A stretch of 64,000 nt of DNA, from the NCBI RefSeq assembly GCF_000325665.1, contig NC_019908.1, forward strand, positions 372,001 to 436,000, in the 5' to 3' direction. A program made the translations under genes and the position numbers. Below the pieces are notes generated by a model. That model ran no database searches. It had not been told where the DNA came from and saw only the letters and a list, made by a program, of their open reading frames with translations. Origin of the DNA: Brachyspira pilosicoli P43/6/78. GTDB taxonomy: Bacteria > Spirochaetota > Brachyspiria > Brachyspirales > Brachyspiraceae. Shown here one piece after another: positions 20,631-29,787 of this stretch (positions are counted from its first letter, which is position 1; each line of letters opens with the position of its first letter).

Positions 20631-20656
20631 ATAGAGTACCGATTAAGGCACCCTAT
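20631..20656 (-). promoter_or_regulatory. Leader hairpin directly upstream of rpsB
   Basis: On the rpsB strand ATAGGGTGCC, a six-base loop and GGTACTCTAT form a 10-bp stem. Two of the pairs are G-U, so it favours minus-strand RNA. It ends about 10 bases before the ribosome site and could carry S2 autoregulation or attenuation. Confidence 0.55.
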
Positions 20657-20820
20657 ATCCATAAATTTCTAAACTATTACTATATTAAAAAAATCATAAT
20701 GCTTTGATTACTAATTTTAAGTAACAATGTCTTTTTATTTAAGATAATTTATTAAAAACTATCTTTAAAGAGCATTTTGCTATTATGGAAAAGTTTACCA
20801 ATTAAATCGGCTTGTTTAAC

Positions 20821-20849
20821 ATAATAACATTATTACACAAAAAAGTCAA
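20821..20849 (-). promoter_or_regulatory. Promoter of rpsB-tsf
   Basis: TTGACT (20849-20844) and TATTAT (20826-20821) with a 17-base spacer on the minus strand. This implies a leader of about 200 bases containing the 20631-20656 hairpin. Confidence 0.65.
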
Positions 20850-20873
20850 TTATTAAATAATACTTTATTTATA

Positions 20874-22696
20874 TTATTCAACAGTAACACTTTTAGCCAA
20901 ATTTCTAGGCTTATCAACATCACAGCCCCTTATCACAGCAGTATGATAAGCCAATAGTTGTAATGCCGCTATTGAAACTATAGGCATAAACATATCCTCA
21001 ACTTTAGGAAGATATAATATTTTTCTGTATGCATCTTTATCTATATCAGCACCTTCTTTAGCAAAAAGTAAAACATTAGCCCCTCTCGATATAACTTCTT
21101 TAGTATTGCTTATCATCTTGCTTAATATCTTTTCTTGTATAGCTAATGCTACAACAGGGGTATTATCAGTGATAAGAGATATGGCACCATGTTTAAGCTC
21201 TCCGCCTGCATAAGCTTCGCAGTGAATATAGCTAATCTCTTTCATTTTTAAAGCACCTTCCATAACCTGATAATAGTCCAAATCTCTGCCTATAAAAAAT
21301 ATACTGCTTGCTTCTTTATAATCGATGCATAAATCTTTTATAGTGTCGCTCATATTAAGTACGTCTTTTATAGAGTCTATGCTGTTTATTAAATTTTTTA
21401 TTAATATTTTTATATAATCATTGTCTTTTATTTTTCTATCTAATACTATCTTAAATGTTATCAAATACATTACAGCCATCTGTACAGAATAAGCCTTTGT
21501 TGAAGCTACAGATATTTCAGGTCCGGCATAAGTATATATAACATAATCAGCACTTCTAGCAATAGATGAACCATTAACATTTACTATTGCTAAAGTTTTA
21601 TATCCTTTCTCTTTAACCAAATTTAAAGCCGCTAAAGTGTCAGCCGTCTCACCTGATTGCGATATAAATATTGAAAGAGTTTTTTCTGTAAGTATAGGGT
21701 TTTTATATCTAAACTCTGAAGCTATTTCGCATTCTACAGGTATTTTGCAATTATCTTCTATAAGTCTTTTTCCTATCATAGCAGCATGCATTGAAGTTCC
21801 GCAGCCTACTATATAAACTCTATCAAAGAATGTCCAGAAATCATTATCAGTGATTCCGTCTCTTTCAAAATCTGGAACACCGTAAACTATTCTAGGCTCT
21901 ATAGTATCAAGAAGTGCTTTGGGCTGCTCATTAATTTCTTTGAGCATAAAATGTTCATATCCGCATTTTTCTGCCTGCTCCAAAGTCCAATTAGCTTCAA
22001 GTATTTTATAATCAGTTTCTTTTAGGCTTTCATTATATATGGTTATTTTATCTTTTTCCAAAACGGCAATATTATTTTCTTCTATCAATACGTATTTATT
22101 TGTATATTTTAGTATAGCAGGTACATCAGAAGCTAAAAAGTTTTCATTATCCCCTAAAGCTACTATTAAAGGTGCTGACTTTCTTACTGCATATACTTTA
22201 TTAACATCATCTTTAAATATAATAGCAAAAGCATAAGAGCCTTCTATTATGTTAACTGCCTTTTTTATAGCAGATAAAGCATCTCCATCATATAATGAAT
22301 CTATTAAATTTGCTGCTGCCTCAGTATCTGTTTCAGAAATAAATTTGTATCCTTTTTCTAATAAATCTTTTTTATATCTTTATAATTTTCTATAATACCG
22401 TTATGAACAAGAGAAAGTCTTTCTGTAAAATGAGGGTGTGCATTAATATCTGAAGGAGCTCCATGTGTTGCCCATCTAGTGTGCCCTATACCTATGTTTG
22501 AAGATATGTTATTTTGAACAATATTCTTCAAATTATCAAGTTTGCCTTCTGCCTTAAAAGTAATAATTTCTTTATTTGAATCAACTACAGATATTCCGGC
22601 AGAGTCGTATCCTCTATACTCTAAAGATGAAAGTCCTTCAATGAGTATATCAATTGCATTATCATTATTTCCTACATATCCAACTATTCCGCACAT
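20874..22696 (-). pseudogene. glmS: Glutamine-fructose-6-phosphate aminotransferase, one frameshift
   Basis: Makes glucosamine 6-phosphate for peptidoglycan. The N-terminal glutaminase part (MCGIVGYVG, nucleophile Cys2, then GHTRWATHG and [11 protein letters not shown]) stops after 112 codons. The remainder continues in another frame: KGYKFISETDTEAAANLID, then the two sugar-isomerase domains (VGCGTSMHA, ending KPRNLAKSVTVE). The break is at an A6 run on the coding strand (22368-22373); one more A restores a protein of about 608 residues. Everything else looks intact and the gene is normally essential, so an assembly indel or slippage rescue is more likely than loss. Confidence 0.85.
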
Positions 22697-22744
22697 ATTA
22701 AAAATCCTTTAAATTTATTAAAATTAAAAATTATGTTAAATTAA

Positions 22745-22773
22745 AACATAAAAAAGTCAATACTTATAAAAGT
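22745..22773 (-). promoter_or_regulatory. Candidate promoter of glmS
   Basis: On the minus strand TTGACT followed by 16 bases and TAACAT, about 35-60 bases before the glmS start; AAAGGA precedes the ATG. No glmS-ribozyme core fits in the 132-base gap. Coordinates are approximate. Confidence 0.5.
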
Positions 22774-22828
22774 AATATTATAGATAGTAATATTCGGAAT
22801 TAAATAATATTTAATATAGTAATATTTA

Positions 22829-23419
22829 TTATTTGTATATTTCTTTTAGTTTAGTTTCATCATAAAAAGAAAGCCTATAAGAATATAGTTTTATAGTTTT
22901 ATCTAAACTATTTAAATCAGGCTTTACATATAATGATACACTAGATAAATCTGAATACCACCATATAGTGTATTCTTCAAAAGGTTTGTTGTAGTATGAA
23001 TAATATTTTATATCTGTGGAAGATGAATCGCCGTATTTGAATGTTATTTTTTCTTTTATATCTTCTATGTCTGCTGCCTCAGAAGGGTAGTAGAAATCAT
23101 TTTTGTTATAACTGTAGCCTATATGATTGCATACTTCTATTCTATAAAGATAATCATTATAGAAATATAGATAATATGCCAACTTATCATCGGGGTTTTT
23201 ATATATGTTTAAAACCGTTTTTTCATTTAATTGAATTTCTTGATGAAAGTCAGCATATAAGTCTGTATTATAATTTGTAATTTTATTATTAACTTCTTCT
23301 ATATTCATACCAAATTTAAGGGTTTTATATCCGTCCAAATTAAAAAACTCAGGAAGCCCTTTTAATTGTGCAAATAAAACATTGCTGAAAATAAAAATAA
23401 TTACAAAAATTTTATACAT
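22829..23419 (-). CDS. Exported protein of unknown function
   Basis: 196 residues with a hydrophobic signal peptide (MYKIFVIIFIFSNVLFA, cleavage near 17) and a mature part rich in Tyr, Asp and Lys. LKFGMNIEEVNNKI near residue 35 resembles a small fold found in several periplasmic hypothetical proteins, but I do not recognise the family. It starts 8 bases after the LOG-family gene and is probably co-transcribed with it. Confidence 0.7.
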   Translation of the reverse strand: MYKIFVIIFIFSNVLFAQLKGLPEFFNLDGYKTLKFGMNIEEVNNKITNYNTDLYADFHQEIQLNEKTVLNIYKNPDDKLAYYLYFYNDYLYRIEVCNHIGYSYNKNDFYYPSEAADIEDIKEKITFKYGDSSSTDIKYYSYYNKPFEEYTIWWYSDLSSVSLYVKPDLNSLDKTIKLYSYRLSFYDETKLKEIYK

Positions 23420-23427
23420 AATTTTGT

Positions 23428-24087
23428 TTATTTTCTATTATAAAAATTATTAATTATACTAAGTACTTCTTTAGGGTCATCAGTATGATGCATAAGATTT
23501 AAATCATCTTTATCTATATACTTCTCATTAATCATATCTTTTTCTATCCAATTCATAAGACCAGTATAGAATTTTTTGTCAAATACTATTATAGGTATTT
23601 TGTTTAATACTTTAGTTTGTACTAGAGTAAGTGTTTCAAACATTTCGTCCATAGTACCAAATCCGCCAGGAAATACTACTAAAGCTTTAGCATATTTTAC
23701 AAACATCACTTTTCTAGCAAAGAAATATCTAAACTTAATTTCTTCTTTTACATAGGGGTTAGTTTTCTGTTCAAAAGGCAATTCTATGCATAAGCCAATA
23801 GAGTTTCCATTAGCATCAAAAGCCCCTTTGTTGCCAGCTTCCATTATTCCAGGACCGCCTCCTGTGATGATATCATATTTATTTTCTGCTAATAATTTTG
23901 CAGTCTCATAAGCTAATTTATAATGCGGATGGTCAGGCTTTGTTCTTGCACTTCCAAACATTGTAACGGCATTGTTGTATATAGACATAGTTTCAAAACC
24001 ATCAACAAACTCTCCCATTATTCTAAATATACGCCATGCCTCTTCATTCATATCTAAATCTTCAAATTCTGTGCTTTGTCTTCTCAT
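23428..24087 (-). CDS. LOG-family (TIGR00730-type) nucleotide phosphoribohydrolase
   Basis: 219-residue Rossmann-fold protein of the lysine-decarboxylase-like/LOG family, whose members hydrolyse nucleoside 5'-monophosphates to base and ribose 5-phosphate. Diagnostic motifs are GGGPGIMEAGNKGA near 98 and PGGFGTMDEMFE near 149, which bind the phosphate and hold the catalytic Glu. Cytosolic. It lies between a YbjQ gene and an exported protein, with no obvious functional link. Confidence 0.88.
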   Translation of the reverse strand: MRRQSTEFEDLDMNEEAWRIFRIMGEFVDGFETMSIYNNAVTMFGSARTKPDHPHYKLAYETAKLLAENKYDIITGGGPGIMEAGNKGAFDANGNSIGLCIELPFEQKTNPYVKEEIKFRYFFARKVMFVKYAKALVVFPGGFGTMDEMFETLTLVQTKVLNKIPIIVFDKKFYTGLMNWIEKDMINEKYIDKDDLNLMHHTDDPKEVLSIINNFYNRK

Positions 24088-24126
24088 TTAAAATCCTTTT
24101 TTAATTTTTTATTTTTAATTAATTTT

Positions 24127-24438
24127 TTATTTTAGTATAATAGCTGTACCGTAAGCAACAACCTCTGTAGTGCCTTGCAATACTGAAGAAGTGCTGTAAT
24201 TAACTCCTATTATTGCATTAGCACCTAGTTTTTTAGCTTCTTCTATCATTCTGTTTGTAGCTATATCTCTTGCTTCGTTTATCATTTCTGTGTAGCTTGT
24301 TACTTCGCCGCCAACTAATGTATTTAAAGAAGCTAATATATCTTTTCCTATATGTTTTGATTGTACTATATTGCCTTTTACTAAACCTAGTAGTTCATAA
24401 TTATTTGTAGGTAAGTAGTCTACGCTAAAAATTTGCAT
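24127..24438 (-). CDS. YbjQ-family (UPF0145) protein
   Basis: 103 residues matching the heavy-metal-binding-domain YbjQ family: VDYLPTNNYELLGLVKG at the start and EAKKLGANAIIGVNY near 70. These small proteins form pentamers in known structures and their role is not settled. AAAAAGGA precedes the ATG. First gene of a likely three-gene minus-strand unit ending at 22829. Confidence 0.85.
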   Translation of the reverse strand: MQIFSVDYLPTNNYELLGLVKGNIVQSKHIGKDILASLNTLVGGEVTSYTEMINEARDIATNRMIEEAKKLGANAIIGVNYSTSSVLQGTTEVVAYGTAIILK

Positions 24439-24596
24439 ATTTGTTTTATCCTTTTTTATGTTTTTAATATATTGTATTATGTTAATTAGTCGGAAATTGA
24501 TTGCTTAACTTGATTATTTTTAAGTTTGTATAATTTGAATTTAATTAAAAATATTATTATAATAAATACTATTAAAATAATAATAGGTGTTTTATT

Positions 24597-25205
24597 ATGA
24601 AAGCTAATACTATAAAAAATGTCTTTACAATGGCTAGTTTATATTTTTTAAAGAATCTTTTAAATATTTCTTGCAAACTTTTACCTATGCTTATAATAGC
24701 ATTGAGTTTATTAAACTTGAGTAAAACTATTATTTTTAATTGGAGAGATATTGTACTGTTATTAATTTTGGAAGCAATTTTAATTGTTGGTACTATTATT
24801 TTTTACTCATTGTTTTTTAAGAAAGAAAAAAATGATAATATAGATAATGTAGAGAATAAAGAAAATACTGAAAAACTTTCTGAAGACAATTCAAAAACAA
24901 ATGAGCTAAGCACACAAACAAAAAATAAATTACCTATTCTAAATATAGCAGTAGCCTTTTTAACATTTTTAACTTTTATATTTATAATACTAAAACTTTT
25001 TAATGCCGTTACATGGAGTTGGGTTTGGGTATTATTTCCATTATGGTTTTCTACTGCTTTAATAATAGCAATACTTATAATATTTATAATTTATTTAATA
25101 ATATCTCTTATAGCTAAAAAAAATAATAAGAACGAAAAGACTAATAATATAGAATCTGATAATAATAATACAGAAAATAATAATGATTCAGAATTAAACA
25201 ATTAA
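24597..25205 (+). CDS. Membrane protein of unknown function
   Basis: 202 residues with about four hydrophobic segments (near 22-40, 50-72, 115-138 and 145-175) separated by a charged stretch at 73-108. The C-terminal 30 residues are almost only Asn, Asp, Glu, Lys and Ser. No family recognised. The following exchanger gene begins 15 bases later, so they probably share a transcript. Confidence 0.6.
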   Translation: MKANTIKNVFTMASLYFLKNLLNISCKLLPMLIIALSLLNLSKTIIFNWRDIVLLLILEAILIVGTIIFYSLFFKKEKNDNIDNVENKENTEKLSEDNSKTNELSTQTKNKLPILNIAVAFLTFLTFIFIILKLFNAVTWSWVWVLFPLWFSTALIIAILIIFIIYLIISLIAKKNNKNEKTNNIESDNNNTENNNDSELNN

Positions 25206-25220
25206 AGGATAATTTAATAA

Positions 25221-26225
25221 ATGACAAATATTTTATTATATATAGTTTTTACAGTTTTGGGAATACTTCTTTTATATCTTGGCGGTACATATATAGTTGA
25301 TGGCAGTGTAATGATTGCAAACAAATTAAAGATTCCTCCTATAGTGATAGGGCTTACTGTTGTTGCAATGGGTACATCTATGCCTGAACTTTTTGTTAGT
25401 TTATTTGGTGCTGTGAGGGGAGAGAGTGCTATTGCTGTTGGTAATGTTATTGGGAGTAATATATTTAATATAGTATTTGTGCTTGGGGTGTCTGCTTTGT
25501 TTATGGATATGGCTGCGGGCAAAAAATCTTATCATGTATCTATGCTTTCTATGTTTATAATGTATGCTGTATTACTTATTACTTTATTTAATTTTAATAC
25601 TAAGAGTTTAATTGGTGATAAGATATCTGTTGTAGAGGGTGTGATACTTTTAGTTTTGCTATGCATATATGTTTATTATTTGTATACTGTTGTCTCTAAA
25701 GATAAAGATGAGCTTGCTATATTTGAAAAAGAGGTATCATCATCTACAAAGACATATAGCATTTCTAGAGCTATATTTAAAATTGTGTTGTCAATAGTTG
25801 CTCTTGCTGTGGGTTCTGATATATTTTTGAAAGGTGTTACTGGTATATTTAGAAATTTTATAAGCGAGCATATTATTGGTTTTATAGTTGTTGCTGTTGG
25901 TACAAGCATACCTGAACTTGTTACAAGTGTGATAGCAGCTTCAAAGAAAGAGGCTGATATATCTATAGGAAACATTGTTGGAAGCAATATTTTTAATGTT
26001 GGTGCTGTGCTTGGTATATCTTCTATAGCTTCATTTAAGTTTGGAGGAATAGTTTTACCTGCTGCACAAAATTATTTAATAGACTATTCTATTATGGTTT
26101 TAAGCGGTTTAATATTGTTATTATTTACTTTAAGAGGAAGAAGTTTAAATAAGGTAAAGGGAATTATATTTTTAGTAGTGTATATATTTTATGTATTATA
26201 TTTATTAAAAACTACTTCTGTGTAA
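25221..26225 (+). CDS. yrbG: Calcium/sodium antiporter (CaCA family, YrbG type)
   Basis: 334-residue inner-membrane exchanger with about ten membrane segments. Both signature repeats are present: GTSMPELFVSLFGAVRGESA followed by GNVIGSNIFNI, and GTSIPELVTSVIAASKKEAD followed by GNIVGSNIFN. The paired Glu residues in PEL are the ion ligands in this family. It may lack its own promoter and follow the 24597 gene. An LR element starts about 60 bp downstream. Confidence 0.92.
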   Translation: MTNILLYIVFTVLGILLLYLGGTYIVDGSVMIANKLKIPPIVIGLTVVAMGTSMPELFVSLFGAVRGESAIAVGNVIGSNIFNIVFVLGVSALFMDMAAGKKSYHVSMLSMFIMYAVLLITLFNFNTKSLIGDKISVVEGVILLVLLCIYVYYLYTVVSKDKDELAIFEKEVSSSTKTYSISRAIFKIVLSIVALAVGSDIFLKGVTGIFRNFISEHIIGFIVVAVGTSIPELVTSVIAASKKEADISIGNIVGSNIFNVGAVLGISSIASFKFGGIVLPAAQNYLIDYSIMVLSGLILLLFTLRGRSLNKVKGIIFLVVYIFYVLYLLKTTSV

Positions 26226-26287
26226 ATATGGTTTAAAAATTATTATTTATATATATCTAAATAACTATGTTATTTAGATATATATTT

Positions 26288-26570
26288 TATCAACTTTTTC
26301 CCGCCGCAAAAAGTTGCAAAAAGTGCAAGTTTTTAGCTTTATATTTAGATAATATATAAACAATATATTGTATTTTGATTATATATAAGTAATACTTTAT
26401 TAAAATGCAGTCTTTTTGCTTCTTTGGGTCATACCTAAAGGTACTTCCTTCGGTCGCAAAAAGAAGTGGGGGTGTGCACCCTCCGGGCACGCTTCGCAGG
26501 GGGCAAAGCCACCACAAACAAAAAACTTAAAATAGATTTTTTGACAAAGTTAAAAATTTTCAGTATAATT
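26288..26570 (+). repeat. LR intergenic element with promoter-bearing right end
   Basis: Module L (CAACTTTTT, CCCGCCGC, AAAAAGTTG, then a second GCAAAAAGT) is followed by an AT-rich spacer and module R with CTTCTTT/AAAGAAG arms. The R loop contains CATACCTAAAGGTAC at 26430-26444, found again at 57414-57428. A GC-rich insert (CACCCTCCGGGCACGCTTCG) precedes the GGGGC-AAA-GCC hairpin. The tail holds the promoter at 26541-26569. An open frame across the element is not a gene. Confidence 0.85.
26541..26569 (+). promoter_or_regulatory. Promoter of the lolC-lolD-type operon, inside the LR element tail
   Basis: TTGACA (26541-26546), 17 bases, TATAAT (26564-26569): a full consensus sigma-70-type promoter. 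It lies in the segment AAAGTTAAAAATTTTCAG that other LR copies share at their right ends. Transcription would start about 38 bases before the TTG codon at 26613. Confidence 0.8.
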
Positions 26571-26689
26571 AAACTATCAACTAAATTACTTTTAATTTTT
26601 TGGAGTTTTCTTTTGAAGATTAGAATTAATGTTGGGTGTGAGATACCTAAAAGCCTAAAAAGAAGTTTTCATTTGTTTCTATAATTACA

Positions 26690-27925
26690 GTGATATGTAT
26701 ACTCGGCATACTTGTGGGCGATATGGTTATGATTACTGTTTTATCTGTTATGAATGGCTTTCAAGATGATATAAGAGATAAAATACTTGGAATGAGGGCT
26801 CATATAAATATCAGTGCCTATGGAGACCAACCTCTTCTAAACTATGAGTATGTTGTAGATAATATTAAAGACAATAAAGAGATAACAAGCATTTATCCTT
26901 ATATAGTTCTTCCTTCAATAATGCGTACATATACTTTTACAACGCTTATTACAGTTCGTTCATTTGAAGATGATATATTTACAAAAGATAGGGATTTTAT
27001 TAAGTATTTTAAGTTTATTGAGGGGTATAATAAAAATTTAGGCACTAATGATGCTTTGATAGGCTCTGAGATGGCAGACGATTATGCTTTATCTGTTGGA
27101 GATACTATAGATATAGTTTCTGCTTCTGGAAGTTTTGAAAAAGGATTTAGACCTCAAAAGACAACTTTTACAATAAAGGGAATATACAAAACAGGCTACT
27201 ATGAATATGACAGTAAAATGGTGATAGTGCCTCTAAAAACAGCTCAGGCTATGATGGGTTATGAAGGAGGAGTAACAGGCGTAGCTGTAAAAATAAAAAA
27301 TTTCTTTGATGCTGATAAGGTTGCTAAAAATATAGATTTGTCATTAAAGCAGTTTTATAATGTTATGCCTTGGATGCTTTTTGACAGAAACTTTTTTCAG
27401 GCACTTCATACAGAAAAACTTATGCTTGGTTTAATATTATCTTTTATTATATTAATAGCTGCTCTAAACATAGCATCAAGCCAGATAATATTTGTTAAAG
27501 ATAAAAGAAGAGATATTGCTATAATAAAGACTCTTGGATTAAGACCTTCAAATGTAGCTAAGGTATTCTTTTTGGAAGGGGCTATAATAGGAGGAGTTGG
27601 TACTATTTTGGGTGTGATATTTGGAATACTTCTTGCAAGCTATGTAAATGAAACTTTAGAGTTTATAAGGGCATTTTTACAATCTATAGTAAGCATTATA
27701 TGGTTTATACCAGCACATATAAGTCCTTCTATAACTGTGCCTATAGTGCCTGATTTCTTCCCTCCAGATATTTATTATGTAAGTAATGGGCTTCCTTCAA
27801 TAATACGTTTTTCACAAGTTTTTATGGTTGCTTCTATATCGTTTTTACTTTCTGTTTTATTTGCTATAATACCTGCATATATAGCAAGCAAATATAAACC
27901 TGCTGAGGTGTTGAGATATGAATAA
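26690..27925 (+). CDS. lolC: LolC/LolE-type ABC permease, 5' end disrupted
   Basis: Permease of a lipoprotein-releasing or MacB-like exporter. The 411-residue frame from GTG 26690 holds the first membrane segment (ICILGILVGDMVMITVLSVMNGFQDD), a large periplasmic domain and three C-terminal membrane segments of the FtsX fold. The likely true start is TTG 26613 (MKIRINVG), with GGAG 7 bases upstream. From there the expected N-terminus runs through three frames: MKIRINVG, then VRYLK, then KPKKKFSFVSIITV. Two small indels near 26637 and 26650 are thus implied. If real, a GTG start would lose about 25 residues. lolC versus lolE is not resolvable. Confidence 0.8.
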   Translation: MICILGILVGDMVMITVLSVMNGFQDDIRDKILGMRAHINISAYGDQPLLNYEYVVDNIKDNKEITSIYPYIVLPSIMRTYTFTTLITVRSFEDDIFTKDRDFIKYFKFIEGYNKNLGTNDALIGSEMADDYALSVGDTIDIVSASGSFEKGFRPQKTTFTIKGIYKTGYYEYDSKMVIVPLKTAQAMMGYEGGVTGVAVKIKNFFDADKVAKNIDLSLKQFYNVMPWMLFDRNFFQALHTEKLMLGLILSFIILIAALNIASSQIIFVKDKRRDIAIIKTLGLRPSNVAKVFFLEGAIIGGVGTILGVIFGILLASYVNETLEFIRAFLQSIVSIIWFIPAHISPSITVPIVPDFFPPDIYYVSNGLPSIIRFSQVFMVASISFLLSVLFAIIPAYIASKYKPAEVLRYE

Positions 27926-28628
27926 TAATATGAATAGTAATATTGCTAATAGAGAAGTTTTAATAACTATAGATAAACTAGTAAAAACATATGTTGGACC
28001 TCCAAAGGTTGAAGTATTAAAATCTATAAGTTTAGATATTTATAAAAATGAGATATTGGCTATTACTGGGGAGTCTGGAAGCGGTAAAACAACGCTTTTA
28101 AACCTCATAGGCGGTATAGATGATATTACATCTGGAAGTATTAATATAAACGGCAACAATATAGGCAAGATGAATGAGGGGCAGTTGGCTAAGTTTAGAA
28201 ACAAGTCTTTAGGTTATGTGTTTCAATTTCATAATTTGCTTGGAGAGTTTAGTGCTATAGAAAATGTAATGATACCTGCTTTAATGTTAAAATATGATAA
28301 AAAAAATGCCCGCATAAAGGCTGAAGAATTACTTGAGACAGTTGGGCTTAAAGATAGAATGCATCATAGAATAGGGGAGCTTTCAGGCGGAGAGGCACAG
28401 AGAGTTGCTATTGCGAGGGCTTTAATTAATAGTCCTATGGTTGTGTTGGCTGATGAGCCTACTGGAAATTTAGATAAGAAAAATGCTGAAATTATCAGAG
28501 AGATTTTGTGGAATATGACTAAAAAAACTTCATCTACTTTGATTATTGTAACGCATTCTTTATCTATTGCTAGTATGGCTGATAGGAAATTAAGACTAGA
28601 ATACGGTGAAAAAATAGTGGAATACTGA
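27918..28628 (+). CDS. lolD: LolD-type ABC transporter ATPase
   Basis: 236 residues. Walker A GESGSGKTTLLN near 53, signature LSGGEAQRVAIARAL near 155, Walker B MVVLADEPTGNLD. This is the LolD/MacB-type subfamily pairing with FtsX-fold permeases. It overlaps the permease gene by 8 bases, implying coupled translation. Likely role: energising lipoprotein release from the inner membrane. Confidence 0.92.
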   Translation: MNNNMNSNIANREVLITIDKLVKTYVGPPKVEVLKSISLDIYKNEILAITGESGSGKTTLLNLIGGIDDITSGSININGNNIGKMNEGQLAKFRNKSLGYVFQFHNLLGEFSAIENVMIPALMLKYDKKNARIKAEELLETVGLKDRMHHRIGELSGGEAQRVAIARALINSPMVVLADEPTGNLDKKNAEIIREILWNMTKKTSSTLIIVTHSLSIASMADRKLRLEYGEKIVEY

Positions 28629-28700
28629 TATTTTAATATTGGCATAATTAATTTTTAGATTTTACTTCCGATAATAAATTGTATATTTTTTAAGGTTCGA

Positions 28701-29213
28701 ATGATTATGCAATTTAATATAAGACTCAGGGCAGAAATCTTTTATAGTATAATAGTAGTTGGTTTACTGTTGATTATTTTTTTATTTGTGTTTAGTTCTA
28801 AGGGATTTGTTAATATAGATAAACAAAGACAGGCTGTTGAAAAAAAGAGAGAAAAAATAGAAGAACTTGATAGAAAAAAGAAACAGATATTAAATAATAT
28901 AGATAGACTTACAAATGACAGAGAATACATTCTTTCATATGCTAAAACTTTTGGGTATTTAGATAGCTCTAAAAATGAAAAAATCATAAAAATAATACGT
29001 GATAATAATAAAGATTCTTATAATACATATAATTCAGAAGAGTATGTAGTAGATAATAATACTGAAATGGCTGCTATTAATTCTAAAGGTGTTATTATTT
29101 TGGCTATATTGTTAGCAATAAGCTTTGTTATTTATGTATTATTTGTTAATAGAAATATCTTTATAAAGAAGCATGGCAATAATGTAGTTAATTATAAGGG
29201 TAGTTCAATGTGA
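28701..29213 (+). CDS. DivIC/FtsB-like coiled-coil membrane protein
   Basis: 170 residues: a membrane segment near 14-31, a Lys/Glu-rich coiled coil at about 38-70, then LTNDREYILSYAKTFGYLDS, which resembles the conserved tail of DivIC/FtsB septum proteins. Unlike those, a second membrane segment follows at about 130-150. It may be a divisome-like protein, but the extra segment makes this uncertain. It overlaps the convergent gene at 29188 by 26 bases. Confidence 0.55.
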   Translation: MIMQFNIRLRAEIFYSIIVVGLLLIIFLFVFSSKGFVNIDKQRQAVEKKREKIEELDRKKKQILNNIDRLTNDREYILSYAKTFGYLDSSKNEKIIKIIRDNNKDSYNTYNSEEYVVDNNTEMAAINSKGVIILAILLAISFVIYVLFVNRNIFIKKHGNNVVNYKGSSM

Positions 29214-29787
29214 ACATAAAACCTGCATCATTTTGAAATGGTTCATAATATGGCACAAAACTAAAGCTTAATCCATCTTTTTTCTTACCATATATTCTTT
29301 GATAACTATCATAAGCAACTGTAGCACCAAATATAACTCCTGCAGTAATTTCAAATATTGTAGCAGATATCCATAAAGATTTATATCTTGACCTTCCGCT
29401 AGTTGAAGGCTGAACAAAAGAGTTTTCTAAAGCATCTAAGCCAAATACTATAAGTGAAGCATAACTATATGATAAAAAACCAGCTAATATAAAAGTTACT
29501 TCTGTGTATCTAAAAGGGTGGCTTTTGTATCCGTCTGTTGGTATTACAGATGAACTTATAACTCCGTTTTGATTGATAATATTAGTTCCTTTCATTTCAA
29601 ATATAGACTTAACGCTATTAGTATCTATGCTATATTCTGAGCTTAATGTTTCATTATTTTCTATGATAGGTTTTTTATTTTCTGTGCTATTAGTACTAGG
29701 CATATTGGTAGAAGGAGCAAAATAAAAAGCCCCGAAAGATATTTTTGCTAACAATAAAAATACTACTATGCTTTTAAAAAAGTCCAT
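29188..29787 (-). CDS. Exported or membrane protein of unknown function
   Basis: 199 residues with an N-terminal signal segment (about 1-20), an Asn/Ser/Thr-rich stretch to about 75, then two hydrophobic stretches near 95-120 and 140-160. It ends in FSFVPYYEPFQNDAGFMFTLNYPYN, an aromatic-rich end typical of outer-membrane proteins. Its start overlaps the end of the upstream gene by 14 bases, so the two are co-transcribed. Family not recognised. Confidence 0.6.
   Translation of the reverse strand: MDFFKSIVVFLLLAKISFGAFYFAPSTNMPSTNSTENKKPIIENNETLSSEYSIDTNSVKSIFEMKGTNIINQNGVISSSVIPTDGYKSHPFRYTEVTFILAGFLSYSYASLIVFGLDALENSFVQPSTSGRSRYKSLWISATIFEITAGVIFGATVAYDSYQRIYGKKKDGLSFSFVPYYEPFQNDAGFMFTLNYPYN

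Noticed and set aside
22358-22380. Programmed ribosomal frameshift in glmS
   Set aside because: The A6 run gives a shift of the needed direction only by slippage; no stimulatory structure or upstream ribosome-like site was seen, and glmS is not known to use recoding. Indel or transcriptional slippage is simpler.
22697-22828. glmS ribozyme or riboswitch upstream of glmS
   Set aside because: The 132-base gap contains a simple promoter and no recognisable ribozyme core.
26290-26684. Frames of about 72-75 codons on both strands upstream of the lolC-like gene
   Set aside because: They lie on the LR element. The end of the plus-strand frame does contain the likely lolC start, but most of it is repeat and promoter.
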